Shown here: piece by piece, positions 34,524-47,920 of the stretch
How positions within the stretch are numbered: the first letter of the stretch is position 1
Layout: the number at the start of each line of letters is the position of its first letter
Source: Owenia fusiformis
Lineage: Eukaryota; Annelida; Polychaeta; Sabellida; Oweniidae
Direction: 5' to 3'
Assembly: GCA_903813345.2 (NCBI GenBank)
Contig: CAIIXF020000011.1
Span: 193,001-253,000, forward strand
Length of the DNA stretch: 60,000 nucleotides
Program-made: the position numbers and the translations under genes
The notes under the pieces: model-generated
Seen by the model: the letters and a program-made list of their open reading frames with translations, nothing else
Databases searched by the model: none
Told to the model about the DNA's origin: nothing

Positions 34524-37500
34524 ACAGCTGGAGGCCATTTTGAAATGAAATTCCACTTAGCTAAATCATATATATAACAATCATTTAAGACGGGGATATG
34601 AGCTGATATTCTGCAGATGTATGCATAAAGGTACATGTATGTTTCATATATTAATTATGCCGTAACTGTGTGTGTGTCACCATGATTTACAAATATTGAA
34701 TACCAGGGCGGCTGTAACAATAACTCAAAGCCGGAATATTGAGAAGGCTTTGGACCTAAGTAAGTAACCAGTGTCCAAAGGCAGCATTATAGTGCCAATA
34801 GTGTCACACGGACACTAAAAGGATCAAGAAGAAGAAATTTGTGTGCAATATGAATATATTTTTCTATACATTATTGCACAATAGTCTTTAGATTTCTTAT
34901 TTTTCAGGTTCAACGGCTTGCCTCTGAATCAGTTTAACAGACTATAGGCCCTTCTGTAGGCTAGCCTAAGTCTAAAACGTTTAGGCTTTTGTAGCCTGTA
35001 GCCTAGGTTTGATATTTATTTGAGATCCGAGAAAAAACTACAGCCATTTACAATTTTCTTCTTCTCTTCTTCTTTTAAAGTACAGACTCCTCATGCCTAA
35101 ACACTCAACCAACGATCTAAATTATAAATCTGCACAAAGTAGTTTACTTAAACTTACCCTGTACACAATGTTTAGGACAAACAGATCCTCGTTTAAAGCA
35201 TAAATCAACAAAACGTGGAAAAGTACAATTTTCACATTATTTTCAATAGCTGCTACCGGATTACGCTAGAAGAGACTCTTTGATTAGCCAATTTACTTTG
35301 ACCTACTTAAAATTGCGCTAAATTTGAAAGTTAGGTAAAACTTTGATTGTCCTTTGCATTACCGGAAGTTGGAAGATATGCCCCGGATCCAGCGGGAAGA
35401 TATGCACCGAAGCAGGAGATATGGCGGGAGATATGGATGGAAACCTCAAAATCAGGATACGGGCCGGGATATATCTTACCAACTTATCTCCCTAAAACTC
35501 TACTTGGCATAGGATAATATATTTTATATACATTTGAGATAATTCAAGATGAGTATCTGAGGTTCTTATGATATATATATCAAATGGGAGTTTATAAATT
35601 CAGTTTAAAAAATGTTACAGATCGTAACATATGTGCAGGGGACCGTTTTAAAATACAGTTAATTTAAAAAAAAGCATGTAATTTCACTTGCCAGAACTAA
35701 CACGCCATCTTTTATTGGAATTCAAACGAGTCTTCTTACTAGTACGCCATCTTTTAAAGAAACACATTGTAAAATGGCTCTATGATATGTCATCTTTGCA
35801 CGCTCGGTCTTAAAACTCTGTTCCGAACTTCCGACCCACGGGAGCCGAGTGAACGAAGACTAGCTTTGCATATTACAGGCCTATCATGAGTATTAGACAC
35901 GTATGCAATGTTGGTTGTGCATTTATTTATAATACTCAATGCGACTCACAAATTGTAGGGTGAAAAAGGTGAAAAATATTTCAGTGGAAGTTGAACTGTT
36001 AGCTGCAAAGTTGTAGTGGGCCGGATCAGAAAAAGAACGTCTTTCGGTATTTAACATGAAGATCATGAATCTTATGATATTTTGGTTTATATAAAGTATG
36101 TATTCAATGATGTATTCTGTACGTGACCTTATTTGGATCGGGCGTACTTGAAAACGCCATTCACATCCAGCACGTTTCCATCGAATTATTCTACCCAGAT
36201 CCAAAACACGCCACATCCTAACCGCTATTTAGAATTACTCGATGCAGTATATTTACGAACAGTCGAAGTCTCTCTGGCTTTAATTTCAATATAATGCATG
36301 ATTTGGGACCCTATGAACATCATTTGGAATAGCCTTGATTGTTAGTCCTTTGAGTAAATACAGTTATTTTCATCCTCTGATGAGGGATCATGTTTAACTA
36401 CCTATCATTTATGTTCTAATGACATCGAGGATCAGCGTCCTTGGTGTGGGGTTTAACGTTTGCATAATGCATGAGGAGGGGGACCCACGGAGACTTGAGA
36501 AACACTCTTTTGAATACAAATTCGAAGATATCTCAATCGATACAAAAACACGTGCGTTCCATCGATCTAAAAGTGATGTTTCAAAAAGTCCTAATTTCAA
36601 AGATTGTTTGATAAACTGGGAAAAAACGCAACGTTATTACTTTAAGTATTAAAGTGGGGTTTCATAACTTCCATGAGCTTGTTTCATTGCCAAAAATAAT
36701 GGAACTTTTACTCCAGGGACAATTTTTACGTCCATCATTTTGATATCAATAGATTATTACATATTTGCATCGGGTAATCACACTTTTTTCTTTTATTCAA
36801 AAATCACAGTTCCAATCGCTAATGGTTAAGTTTCGATGCGGACTTTTTCCGCGGGGCCAATTTCTACGTTTAATATCTTTTTGTTTACATACTCGGGCAA
36901 ACGCACTCTTAGTTTCTTTCAAAAGTCACTTGTGCTAATCGCAAAAGTTAAATACATCAAGTGTTGAGGAGCAATATTTTGTAAAAGCGTGCAATTCATA
37001 ATTGGCTATACGAGGGTATGTTTGTCGATCATGCCGTTACTCAGGAAAACGGGTAAGCAACAATCACTCGGGCTGACGCTTTGAATTATTGCTCGTAAAA
37101 CCTACGATTGAAGTACTGTCAAAAACTACTTTATATTACTATAATAATCAACACGTGTGTGAGATGTAAGTCCATTCGTGGCATTCAGGTCACAAAGATC
37201 GGCTTATCAGGTACTAGTTTGTGAAGATACAGATTTACGATGCAAGCGACTACTGTATGATGGCGCGAGCCGAAAGCGCGTGCGAACCTGTCAAAAATTG
37301 TAGATATCATCGTACTCCTTCCAAGGCGTTTTTGATATCAAATTGATTTTTTCAAGTTTTAAAAAGTGAAAACATATGTTCACATAGTACTTTCTGGATT
37401 TTTAAACATTTTTGTTTTATTTCAAAACATATGTTTATCAATTTCTAATTACTAGTTATTAGCAACTCTAAAAATGGGTCGTTGGGAGAAGATAACATAT

Positions 37501-37640
37501 GTTTGATTATCACTATAGCAACCCAGCACCAGATAATAAAACACCATATTAGTACTTATAAATTGTATTCTACCGACTGCCATATGTCATTATTGAAAAA
37601 CTGATCTTCAAATTACTTTGAAACATTTAAACTTCCACAA
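34524..37640. other. Non-coding, includes possible distal promoter/first exon of C8orf76
   Basis: No coding gene recognised. On the minus strand, a strong donor (CAGG then GTAAGTTTAAG, near 35150) is preceded by AT-rich sequence, ATTGGCTAATC near 35283 and an ACTTCCGG ETS-type site near 35363. This could be a non-coding first exon and promoter for C8orf76. A degenerate GGAAGATATGC / GGAGATATGG repeat lies at 35370-35440. Confidence 0.35.
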
Positions 37641-37641
37641 G

Positions 37642-37676
37642 ATCCTCATCCTCATCCTCATCCTCATCCTCATTCT
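37642..37676. repeat. (CTCATC)n microsatellite
   Basis: About five hexamer units. Confidence 0.9.
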
Positions 37677-38074
37677 ATCATCATACCCTCTGAAAGCAGT
37701 TTAATGCCGAGCCTCTCATAGAGGACGTCAGCTTCTACAATGCTTTTATTGTTTAGCCGCTTATTTTCAAGGTCACAAGACGTAATCCTCTGTAAAAAGG
37801 GATTTATTTTTCTCTGCTTTGGAGATCATAATTGCTCTAAACAAATGAGAGCGGGCCTTTATCTCTATTTACATTGAAGAGACTTAACAATAAGACGAAG
37901 AATGAAGATCATAAAACGCAATTCATATATCATTGGAAAGTACACCCCCCCGTCAAACGCTGCCAAAATTGGACAATCGAAGGAATCCAGGACAATAATG
38001 GAAGAATCCAAGTCTCTCCTAGGTGAATGACGCCAAAATGGTAACGTTGAAAAGAGGCGCTGTATTCTTCAAAA

Positions 38075-38965
38075 TAGCCACACATACCTGAACCTACACT
38101 TCAAAATAGCCACATATACCTGAACCTACACTTCAAAATAGCCACATATACCTGAACCTACACTTCAAAATAGCCACATATACCTGAACCTACACTTCAA
38201 AATAGCCACATATACCTGAACCTACACTTCAAAATAGCCACATATACCTGCCCATACACTTCAAAATAGCAACATATACCTGAACCTACACTTCAGAATA
38301 GGCACACATACCTGAACCTACACTTCAAAATAGCCACACATAGCTGGCCTACACTTCAAAATAGTCACATATACCTGAACCTGCACTTCAAAATAGCCAC
38401 ATATACCTGAACCTACACTTCAAAATAGCCACATATACCTGAACCTACACTTCAAAATAGCCACATATACCTGAACCTACACTTCAAAATAGCCACATAT
38501 ACCTGCCCATACACTTCAAAATAGCAACATATACCTGAACCTACACTTCAGAATAGGCACACATACCTGAACCTACACTTCAAAATAGCCACACATAGCT
38601 GGCCTACACTTCAAAATAGTCACATATACCTGAACCTGCACTTCAAAATAGCCACATATACCTGAACCTACACTTCAAAATAGCTTCATATACCTGAACC
38701 TACACTTCAAAATAGTCACATATACCTGAACCTTCACTTCAAAATAGCCACATATACCTGAACCTACTCTTCAAAATAGCCACATATACCTGAACCTACA
38801 CTTCCAAGTAGCGACACATTCCTGAACCTACACTTCCAAGTAGCGACTCATACCTGAACCTACACTTCAAAATAGCCACACATACCTGAACCTACACTTC
38901 CAAGTAGCCACTGTACATATACCTGAACCTACACTTCAAAATAGCCACACATAGCTGGCCTACTG
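38075..38965. repeat. About 32-bp minisatellite, about 28 copies
   Basis: Unit ACTTCAAAATAGCCACATAT ACCTGAACCTAC. A block of about 8 units (including AGCTGGCC and CCCATACA variants) is itself duplicated, near 38200-38380 and 38480-38650. Confidence 0.95.
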
Positions 38966-39124
38966 GATCTTAGACTAACATCACCAAACATCACCAGGAT
39001 TTGAAATGTTATCCTGTTGCAATTTACGGTTGCCAAACTTAGGATTGTAATTTAAAGAACACTTTAAAGCTAAGTGCTGCTAACAAATAAAGGAGATATT
39101 TAAGTTGAGAGGGCCTCTGTTTCC

Positions 39125-39300
39125 ATCCACCCAAAATATTTCAATAAACAAAGATTCCAATGATTCTGTCACAGGTACGTATCCTTGGATCTCCTCGAGG
39201 AGCCGAAAATTAATTTGCAATTTAGAGATTTCGCCAAGTGGCCAATTGAGGTTGATATCGTGCCGCCGATGTAACATTACGGCACTATCAGTTGTAGTAA
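39125..39300 (-). pseudogene. Possible receptor L-domain relic
   Basis: Minus-strand frame reads INLNWPLGEISKLQINF followed by RLLEEIQGYVPV and ESLESLF. This resembles the receptor L domain pattern (hydrophobic strand, F-x-x-L-x-x-I-x-G-Y-hydrophobic-x-hydrophobic) of EGFR/insulin-receptor-like proteins. A CRNV motif lies in another frame just upstream after a potential acceptor (GATAG), so a frameshift would be needed. No neighbouring exons found. Weak call. Confidence 0.25.
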
Positions 39301-39364
39301 ACAATTCAAGATGTTTACGATGGCGGGTTATGAATGAAATCGTCAATAGTTTCGAATCTTAAGT

Positions 39365-42300
39365 GGCTTTGTTTACGTTCATGTAACAGATCGTAAATAG
39401 CCCGATCGAGCAATCGCTCTTTGAAGTCCAAAAACGTGTATTCTCAATAACCATGGGACGCAAACGTAACGTTCAAAATCAGAATATACGTGTAAGCAAG
39501 AAAGTTGAATTAAAACCGATGAACAAATCATTTTTCCTCGTTTAAGGAATATTATGTTTTCCATTTTATGTAAGGGAATGTAATTCTATATTTAATGTAA
39601 GGGAATGTTGTCTCTAGACAATTCAGACAATCGGGTAGAATTCTTCACTTATCAACATTGCCTCAAATTCACAGTTATTGATATGCACGTAATATTGCTA
39701 ACTTTGATGTGAATACACGCAGTAAGTATCTACAAAGTGGCGATAAACTGAGATAAACTCGAGATGTCTTTCATAACGCGTGCTCGATTATAGATTGTCA
39801 ATCCTCTTTAGACGCGTGCCTTAAGTGGGTGAATTTTGTTATTGACAAATTATCACTTGAACGAGTTCTTTCATCTCGTCACCTGTGTGATATTTATTAC
39901 ATGAATATAAGCTATTGAGAGACTAGGTACATTTTATTGTGTTTTAACGGTTATGTGTCATTCATTCGGAAGTCCGTCGGAATGCTGCTGAAGTTATCCA
40001 CCCGGTTATTCACATGTGGAATTACAAAATTTTACCACGGATATCGATTGTGTAGTTTATGTCATGTTGTTGTTTATTAAAGGAGCAGTGTTTCTAATAT
40101 GAAACAATGTTTCACGTTTTGATCGAAGTCTATATGTTGCAACATATTGCAAAGTTAAGTCAAAAACATTTTGGGGTGAACTGGGGATCAGAATTCAGAA
40201 TTGCGGAAACTGCCCCTTTAAGACAACACGTTGCCTGTCAAAAATTGATAAATGTGACGTCCTTTTTCTCAATTCTAAAGTATTTGGACATTTCATAAAT
40301 TGTTACTTCTTAATTTTCTACATCTATATCTGATCATATACAGAACTTCAATCATTTATGTTTAAAAACATACATACGGACAACAAATAAAAATAATTGA
40401 TTTCTTCATTCTAGCTAAAATCAGCAGCGCAACGAAACCTAGCAGGCTGAAAGAATAAAATGTTTTGCATCTTGTCCATGTAAAAATAAAGCCAATAAGA
40501 CATTGATCGAACGTGGACACGGTGTATCTATCAGCCCTAATTATTAGACCGGCATCTTTTGTGGTATACGACCAGTGCTCTTAGCGTTAATTACCATTCC
40601 CCCACCCGGGCCCCCATCCCTGGTAGATTCAAAGACCCAGGCCAGATCCTCAACTGTGAATACTTCACAACCCAAAGACAAGCGCACCAATACCAAAGGC
40701 AATCCCATTATTGTATCTCAGAATCATCCTTTGTTGAATAAAATTGAAATCTTATCGAGCTACTTAATTTTAATGATGATTTTCGGGTAACTAAGCAAAA
40801 AGAAGTGAATGATTCTCCTTTCATCGGTCGTGCCTTTCAATGCTAAATACAGTCCGACAATATGTTGAACGGGTTCATGTGCCATAACAGGTTCTCAAAT
40901 AACAATAGAAACTATCTTGAAACGTATTAATTTAGAGACCTTCTGACCTCCCCAATCCTGCCCTAGTGACCACCCCTACAAGCGGCATTATTTTCCCATT
41001 GTCTGGATATGACAATAAAGGACTTTAAAATTTAAGTCAAATTGAATTTTCAAATTTTAAATGGCAGTTATCAAATGTTGCAGCCGTATAGGATGGGAAT
41101 TTGAGAATGAGGAAGTTCGCCAACATTCATTGTTAGTGTGGCATGTCGCTCTCCGTAGTTCCCGGGCTGTAGTCAAATACTATGACAACGTGATCCAATC
41201 ATGCAATCATATGAACACGTGTGACGTCATTCTAAAGGGTGAGCAGAATATGAACTCCCGATTCTCAATGCAATTTGACATTTTCCTTTATTTCAGTTTC
41301 ATCTCTGTTTTATGCCAAAACGTTTACTTTAAAAGAATTTAAAATTCAGTAATGACGCAACGCAAGTAATGACACGCGCCCGTGCTGGCAGTGTCACCTT
41401 TCACGCTTGTGTATTTCATTTCAACACATACCGATTTTATGCAATTAAACAGTCAGAAAATTAAAGGAAGCACACCTCAATGGGATTTTTCAAATCAGGA
41501 AATTAAAGGTTTTAAATGAGGTTTAGCAGGACTTAGCTATCCGACTCCCTAAATTGAAACGTGATACGTGGTGAGATTTCACTATCCGAGACGTGCTTAA
41601 CTTAGCGGGCATCGCGACCAGATTGTGTTTTTCTTGACCAAACACCCTGTTTATGTTGAGATCTCTCTTTGTCGGCCTTTTGTCTCTGCGGGATGGTGTC
41701 AGGTTAATAGGATAATCTCTTCCTTAAAAACATAGTTGGGTCGGCGACCTGGTCGGTACATTATAACCCCCCCCCCTCCTCCCCAATATACACACAAATG
41801 GGAAGACTTTGTACAATGCCATTAATGATGGCAAAGTAAAGTTTCCTGACGCAGATTATGGCCTCACAAATCCTCTTACAGCTGAGCACAGACATAAAAG
41901 ATGAACGTTGCAATTTTTGTGGATAATTTTGAACAATACTCACAACTATAGACTAATACCTATTCAAGATGCGCTGAATTCATGCGCATAGAATCAAATA
42001 TTGGATGTTGCCCCTTTGTCTTTGTCATTTCTGATCAGTACCAGCAACACGCGCTCTCATGTCCAACATTGTCCAAAGATATGTTATTCTATTTTAAACT
42101 TGTCAAGTTCAGACTAATATTTTGACACCCCTAGTATGTCTTCACGCGACAGTTACGCAACGTGACACCTCCCCGCAGTGAATTGAAAACTGAACCCCGA
42201 TTGCTCTTTTCTCCCCTGGTATCCCCCGCTGTTTGAAATAATTGCACTTTATGCCAAAATATTATCACCGCAAACTACACTCCTTTCCATAAATTTGGCA

Positions 42301-43980
42301 AAATATTATCACCGTAAACTACACTTCTTTCCATAAATGTGGCAATCAGAAATCTCACTATATCAAAATCTGTTTAAAAAATCATTAACGTTGACACAAA
42401 TGTTCGAACTATTGTAAGTAAGTTACAACAAGGTATTGAAATATTCAAGCATCGACACGCTTTGATATTCTGCCCCATGAGGATTTTCGACTTACGGAGG
42501 GGAGTGTATCTCAATAATGTCAATGCGAAAGGGAAATGAGGTAAATAACAATAGGGGTGTTTGATAACCTAAACGATGACCACACGAATATGTCTAGGTA
42601 AATAAAACAATTTGAAGGCTTATCTAAGATTGCAGCACAAATGATTCAAAGCGACCCGGGGCTGCCTCGTGCCACACGAGTCTCCTCTGGGTCAATCTTA
42701 ATAACAACAATTATATGTATTATTGGCCGTTTCTGAAGGTTGGTGACTGATTCCAAAAGAGCAACCTGTGTTGGGTAACTTAATGTAAGAAGTGATCATT
42801 AAATTTTATTTGTATTATTTAATTCAAGGGTTGGGCTTCTCGTGACATTTATTGAGCGCATAGGTTATTTTACTTAATAAGTTATTTTTTAAGAAGTCAA
42901 ACGAATGCGCATAATGACAATCAAGGCTTCGCATTTTTAGACAAAGAATATTCCGTGATTGCAGGGCTGGCCATGGTCATTTATATACATTATTGATAGA
43001 TGAATAATAAAAATGTTGACTTTTTGATAAGACGGACCTTCTAAAGTTATTCAATCTCGATTCTGTAAAAGTAATAAAATAGATTAAAGTTAGCCAAACA
43101 TTTCCATACTTTTAACTATATTCTAAATGCTCGTCATTGTTAAATTATTTACTGATGGCAGTTAAACGCTACCATATTATAATGGTATGGTATTTGAACG
43201 CTACCATGTTATTATGGCATGGTAGTTTAACGCTACCGTTGGCGCAACCAGACATGAAGCAGGCGAGGAAAATGCCTCTCAATTTGCCTCGCCTATTGTT
43301 ATATACTGGCTACACTCATAGGTGCAATTTGAATAATTCTCGATTGGGTTTTATCTGTGCTATAAGTTTGAGTTTTGTCGTTGCGTGATAAGACAGCATG
43401 AGCCTGATGTAATTGAATAATCCGAATTACAATCAGAAATTATAATATATCTATTATACCTGTTCTAATCCTGTGGCTTTAATGATACGTTGTCTTATCA
43501 CGCAACCTGTGGCTTGATCAAAGAGGATCAAACACTAATGGACAACTATTGTGTACAATTAAGACGTCGGGCGTTCTTTGATCCCTTTGATCTTGTTGTG
43601 ATCAACTCAATTGATCAACTTGATCATATCTCGGGTTAAGTGGATCACGACACTTAAGTAGAATGATCACTTTATTGATCACTTAATGTAGTGGATTGTG
43701 TTGATCTCCGCTGCGATTGATTATGGTGTTTTGTCACGAATCTAGAGATTCTGCATATCAGTTATTGTTCTTTCCTCGAGTCTAATATACGTCGTACACT
43801 CCACTAAATTAATGTCAATATTTGTTCTCTTTCATTTGTATCAATATTTGTCTGTGTTTATTTATGTCAATATTTGTATTTTCAGGCAGTCCAGTTCCAA
43901 GTGGAGATGTCAATCGAAGTGAAGAAGTCGACATTTTACTGAATACTATAGTATTGTCTTTATACTGAATACTATAGTAT
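39365..43980. other. Intergenic, no gene recognised
   Basis: Only short chance frames. Minor structures: a duplicated about 52-bp segment at 42250-42345 (CAAAATATTATCACCG..AAACTACACT), GATCA-rich palindromic motifs at 43595-43710, and hairpins of GCTACCAT / ATGGTA at 43165-43235. Confidence 0.5.
42250..42345. repeat. 52-bp tandem duplication containing a dispersed motif
   Basis: Two copies of a unit with AAATATTATCACCG and CTACACT(C/T)CTTTCCATAAA. The second part is related to the motif of the 57-bp array at 57.5 kb. Confidence 0.8.
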
Positions 43981-44036
43981 TGTCTTTATACAGGGTGTTT
44001 ATTTTGTATCTTGTACATTCAACTCAATATAATATA

Positions 44037-45104
44037 CAGGGTGTTCCAAAAGTAACAGGACTGGTGCTGGCATTTTGTAAAATATTCACCAATCGTCTTC
44101 AAAATTTTATATAGTGTAATTTTATGTATCGTTACTAAGACTGCCAAGTTTCGACAAAATATATGCAACTCGGGTAGAGTTATAGTTGCTATAGTAACAT
44201 GACATCGCAATACCCGGGGCAACATTCCACGCAAAAAGTTACAGAGACATTGAGCATTTTGTACATCCCATATCATTTTCTACATGCCATATCAAAGTTG
44301 AAATGCAACAACTGGTGGGAATTACATTTGTTTTACATCATTTGATATTCCTATGTATCCTCTACTTTGAAAAATAGGCTACTCTTTGGTCAGTGCAAGA
44401 GTAGTACTCTGTATCCATGAGCTAAACACATGAGTGAACCCATTTGAGGACATGTCACGCAGGGTAGATTGGACAATTTGGAGAAGGTCATTCTCATCTT
44501 TAAAGGTCTTACAGCACTGATTAGCATTTCGTTCTCAATATAAGTAAAAACTTAGAAATTGCATGATCAGAAGAGTATGATGGTTTAGACCTCAAGACCT
44601 AGATCCCCTATTAGCTGCAGTGGTCTTTTATGGAGACCTGCGGGCAGGCGCGCTATCAAGGTGGATGACTGGCTTCAAATTGGGTCTTTTCAAAGATTCA
44701 ACCGTGAATTGTTCAGACTGTTATACATAGTGATATTCCAGGAAATAAAATAAATATTATTATCATTATGAAATTATACTTGAATCTGAGTTGTATAGCA
44801 ACATCTTTACAACAAAGCAACTAATAAAATATACAAGAAATTTTGTATTATAATAGGTGAATTAGATACTTTCTTCAGTAATACAAAAATGTTAGATATC
44901 GGATTTTCAGGAAAAAAGTTGCCCCGGGTATTGGGATGTCATGTCACTATAGTAACCATAACTCTTACCGCATTCCATCATTTTTTCTGAAACTTTTCAA
45001 TTTTAGTTGCAATACTTCAAAGTGCAATTTGTGAAAATTTGAAAACACTTAGTGCAAAATTGACAAAATGCCAGCACCAGTCCTGTTACTTTTGGAACAC
45101 CCTG
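44037..45104. mobile_element. CAGGGTG-type inverted-repeat transposon, 1.07 kb, TA flanks
   Basis: Left end CAGGGTGTTCCAAAAGTAAC, right end GTTACTTTTGGAACACCCTG; both flanked by TA. Arms pair over about 190 bp including GTTGCTATAGTAACATGACA / TGTCACTATAGTAACCATAA and CCCGGGGCAAC / GTTGCCCCGGG. The interior is not coding. A lone related end (CAGGGTGTTT) lies just left at 43991. Confidence 0.88.
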
Positions 45105-45106
45105 TA

Positions 45107-47129
45107 TCTCATTTTCCTTAATTAGGTCTATGTTGCTCATCGTTAAATTGGTCATTATCTGTCTTCGCTATTTATGTCAATATCTGCATTTTCATGCAGT
45201 CATGTGCAAAATGCCAGTAAGCGAAGTAGTTCCTCGTTCTCCAGATGTTATAGTATTCGCTATCCCAACACAAGTGTTGCAAGTTAGTGGGGCCATTATA
45301 TCTTTATATTGGCACGTTCTCTTTATAGCATTGGTAAAATAAAAACTGTTGGAAAGGACATTACACTGCTAAAATAACACAACTTCATTAAAATCTAGAT
45401 CTATTAAAGTAAATGTAGGCATCTTTTGGTTGAGATCAGTCTTGCTTCAAGACCCTGGACCCCCCCCCCCAATCTACTGTAACATCAGTAACTTGAAACA
45501 ACACTTGGCTGAGAAAATGAAGACAAGAGCTACTGCATGAGTTGACGTCAACCAACATATCACACCCACTTTGTGTATATCGGATATAATAGAACGTGTT
45601 GATGAGCAAATACGTTGTCATCATAATTATCAATACGACAATCAGAGAAATGCAAGTGCTAATTAACCTCTCTTTGAAACACACATTTCTCATTTAGTTT
45701 GCCGTGGTCGGAGATAACGTGGCGACGACAGTAAGCATAACAAGTCGCTTCCCGTGTCTCGCAGACAATAGCGGCTATATGAGTACAATGCATACACGTG
45801 CGAAATGTTGACATTCAGTTGAAAAATCCAAATTTGGAGATATTTCTGTCGAAAAACGTCATGTCACAGTGAACGTTGGAAACGCTCAAAACGCCGAGAA
45901 AGATTATAAATCCAGTTTATATCCAGACTAGTAGATCGGAGTGATGAAATTGAGCAAGGAGCCAACAATGGTGAAGAATGTAATAAAACCAGAATTCCTG
46001 AGCGCAATCCCCATCCCCACAATCTTCAAACAAAATCAGACAAAACAATAGTCGGTTAATTTAATTATTCATATCTTAAGAGCCACGGACAAATGCTAGA
46101 ATTCCAGGAATTAATTGAAAATTAAACGGCGACTAACCATAAAAGATAGATGGCGCTACAACTGGTAGATCCTTTTTACAAAAAATACAAAACTGATAGG
46201 ATCATAATAAATTTAGGTCGATGCGCCAGTTGATAAAAACAAAAAAAACTAAATAAGGCCATTCTCTAACATTTAAATTATTTATGTGACCGCTTTTGGC
46301 CGTGCTCGTGATTAATGTTGTCCCTTCATGAAGGTATAGAATGGATTGTAAATGCTCCTGAGTTACTAAAATTACAATTAATTATAACGTTCACCAAAAC
46401 GCCCCATAATTTATATACAATACTTTGTAGTAGTATGTATTTTCTACCTGTTGGTATGCTGGTAGATTTCCCACCAAATAAAAGCAAACTTTCAAATCAA
46501 CCAATTATTCAATTTATAGATGTATGTATCTGTTATCTCAATTATAAAGATGAAAGGGTGATAATGCAATACGTATGTACAGTGTGGGGTTGTTACGCAA
46601 TGTTCACCGTTACAAACACAGAAATTGCATGTTCTAACGTTTATGTTTAATCACGTGTTGAGAAATACATAGAGCCCCTCCTGGTCCTGATAACAAGGCT
46701 ATTCATTTGAAATAGTTGTACATTTTAATGCAAAAATATATATATTCGTTATTAATCAATTATTACATGAAAGAAAAGTAATGCAATGTTGATGTTAAGT
46801 AATGCAATACCTGTGTCATCGTGTAAGTTAATTAAGCAATTAAACAATGATCACTGTTACAACCAACGCTATTGCTTGTTATCTCGCTGATATGCAGTGA
46901 TGTGCGAGAAATGTAGATGTCCCGTTAACTATGTTATTATGGACATGCATTTTCATTTTGTAAACGCACATTGCACGTTTTTGTAATCAAGATTATGTAA
47001 CGATGATACAGCCATGAGATGCGTCTTTATCCATTCTGATTTATCAGAGTCCCTCTTTATCTAACGTTTTTGAGAGGATAGTAAAGGCTGTGGATCCCAC
47101 AATGGTCTTTATCCATCAATGTATTACCT
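45107..47129. other. Intergenic, nothing recognised
   Basis: No coding, RNA or repeat structure supported. Confidence 0.45.
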
Positions 47130-47320
47130 ACAGACCCGTAGCCAGGGTTTGCCAAGTGAGGATGGGGGCACTTTTTGAAAAATTCCAGGGGGAGGGGTTC
47201 ACTTTTGACAATGGCCAAAATCACTGACAAAGTGCTCAGAATGGTGAAAAACTGCATGATTTTGAAATTATTTTTGGCCGGGGGTGGGGGTCGCTGGAAC
47301 CCCCTGGCTACGGGCCTGAC
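47130..47320. mobile_element. Short inverted-repeat element ending in GCCCGTAGCCAGGG-type termini
   Basis: Left CAGACCCGTAGCCAGGG and right CCCCTGGCTACGGGCCTG are reverse complements with one mismatch plus small gaps. G-rich interior. A 66-codon minus-strand frame with a hydrophobic start lies inside and is not taken as a gene. Confidence 0.75.
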
Positions 47321-47479
47321 ATATGACTGAAGGAATGCACTGGTTTAACGCTATGATGTCATGGTATGTGTAAAATTTGATAGTCCAAGATGGCCCGATT
47401 TGAGGCATGTTGAGATGTTCATCTCATCACATTACACATTAATAAAATTTGTGTAGATTATATCACCACTGTTTTTTTT

Positions 47480-47920
47480 GTTTTTAATAGCAGTGACAAT
47501 AGTCAATAGTGGAAAAGAAACCACGGTGGGACAGAAAGAATTGACGAGTATAATATTGAAGTACAAACAGTACATTTTCTTTGATTTCAAGAGAGCCTTT
47601 GACAGATACCGTTACAGTGCCGGTGTGAAAGAAATGATGGTCCCCCAGGGATTATGGTCCCCTTTCTTAACGGCCCTTACTGGCCCTGATTGTGTATGAG
47701 ATAATGAGGGAAAGAGTTGTATCTAGGTCACCATATAAATCAATGGAGAGTAGGACCATAATTTGATAGGACCTCCTACACTTTTACACCGGCCCAATAT
47801 GTAGTACATTTTCTTCGATATCAAAGGAGCGTTTGACAGTGACCATTTCACTATAAAGGTAGTACATACTTTATTGCGGAGTTGTGGTGAAATTCCCAGT
47901 GATTGGACATCGGAAATCTT
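47480..47920 (+). pseudogene. Decayed non-LTR reverse transcriptase fragment, interrupted
   Basis: FFDFKRAFDR (near 47577-47606) and, downstream, FFDIKGAFDS followed by a D-H, L-L and W-containing stretch (47817-47920) match the RT motif A region (hydrophobic-D-x-x-x-A-F-D) of LINE-type reverse transcriptases. The two copies are separated by about 200 bp with its own inverted ends (GCCGGTGTGAAAG / CTTTTACACCGGC), which looks like a small inserted element with the target duplicated. No intact domain. Confidence 0.45.

Noticed and set aside
39105-39362. 85-codon plus-strand frame
   Set aside because: Antisense to the possible L-domain relic and without any domain.
43595-43710. Cluster of GATCA palindromes
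   Set aside because: Noted as skewed composition, but too short and irregular to name an element or binding array.
47057-47257. 66-codon minus-strand frame with a signal-peptide-like start
   Set aside because: Mostly inside a short inverted-repeat element; the hydrophobic start is likely chance.
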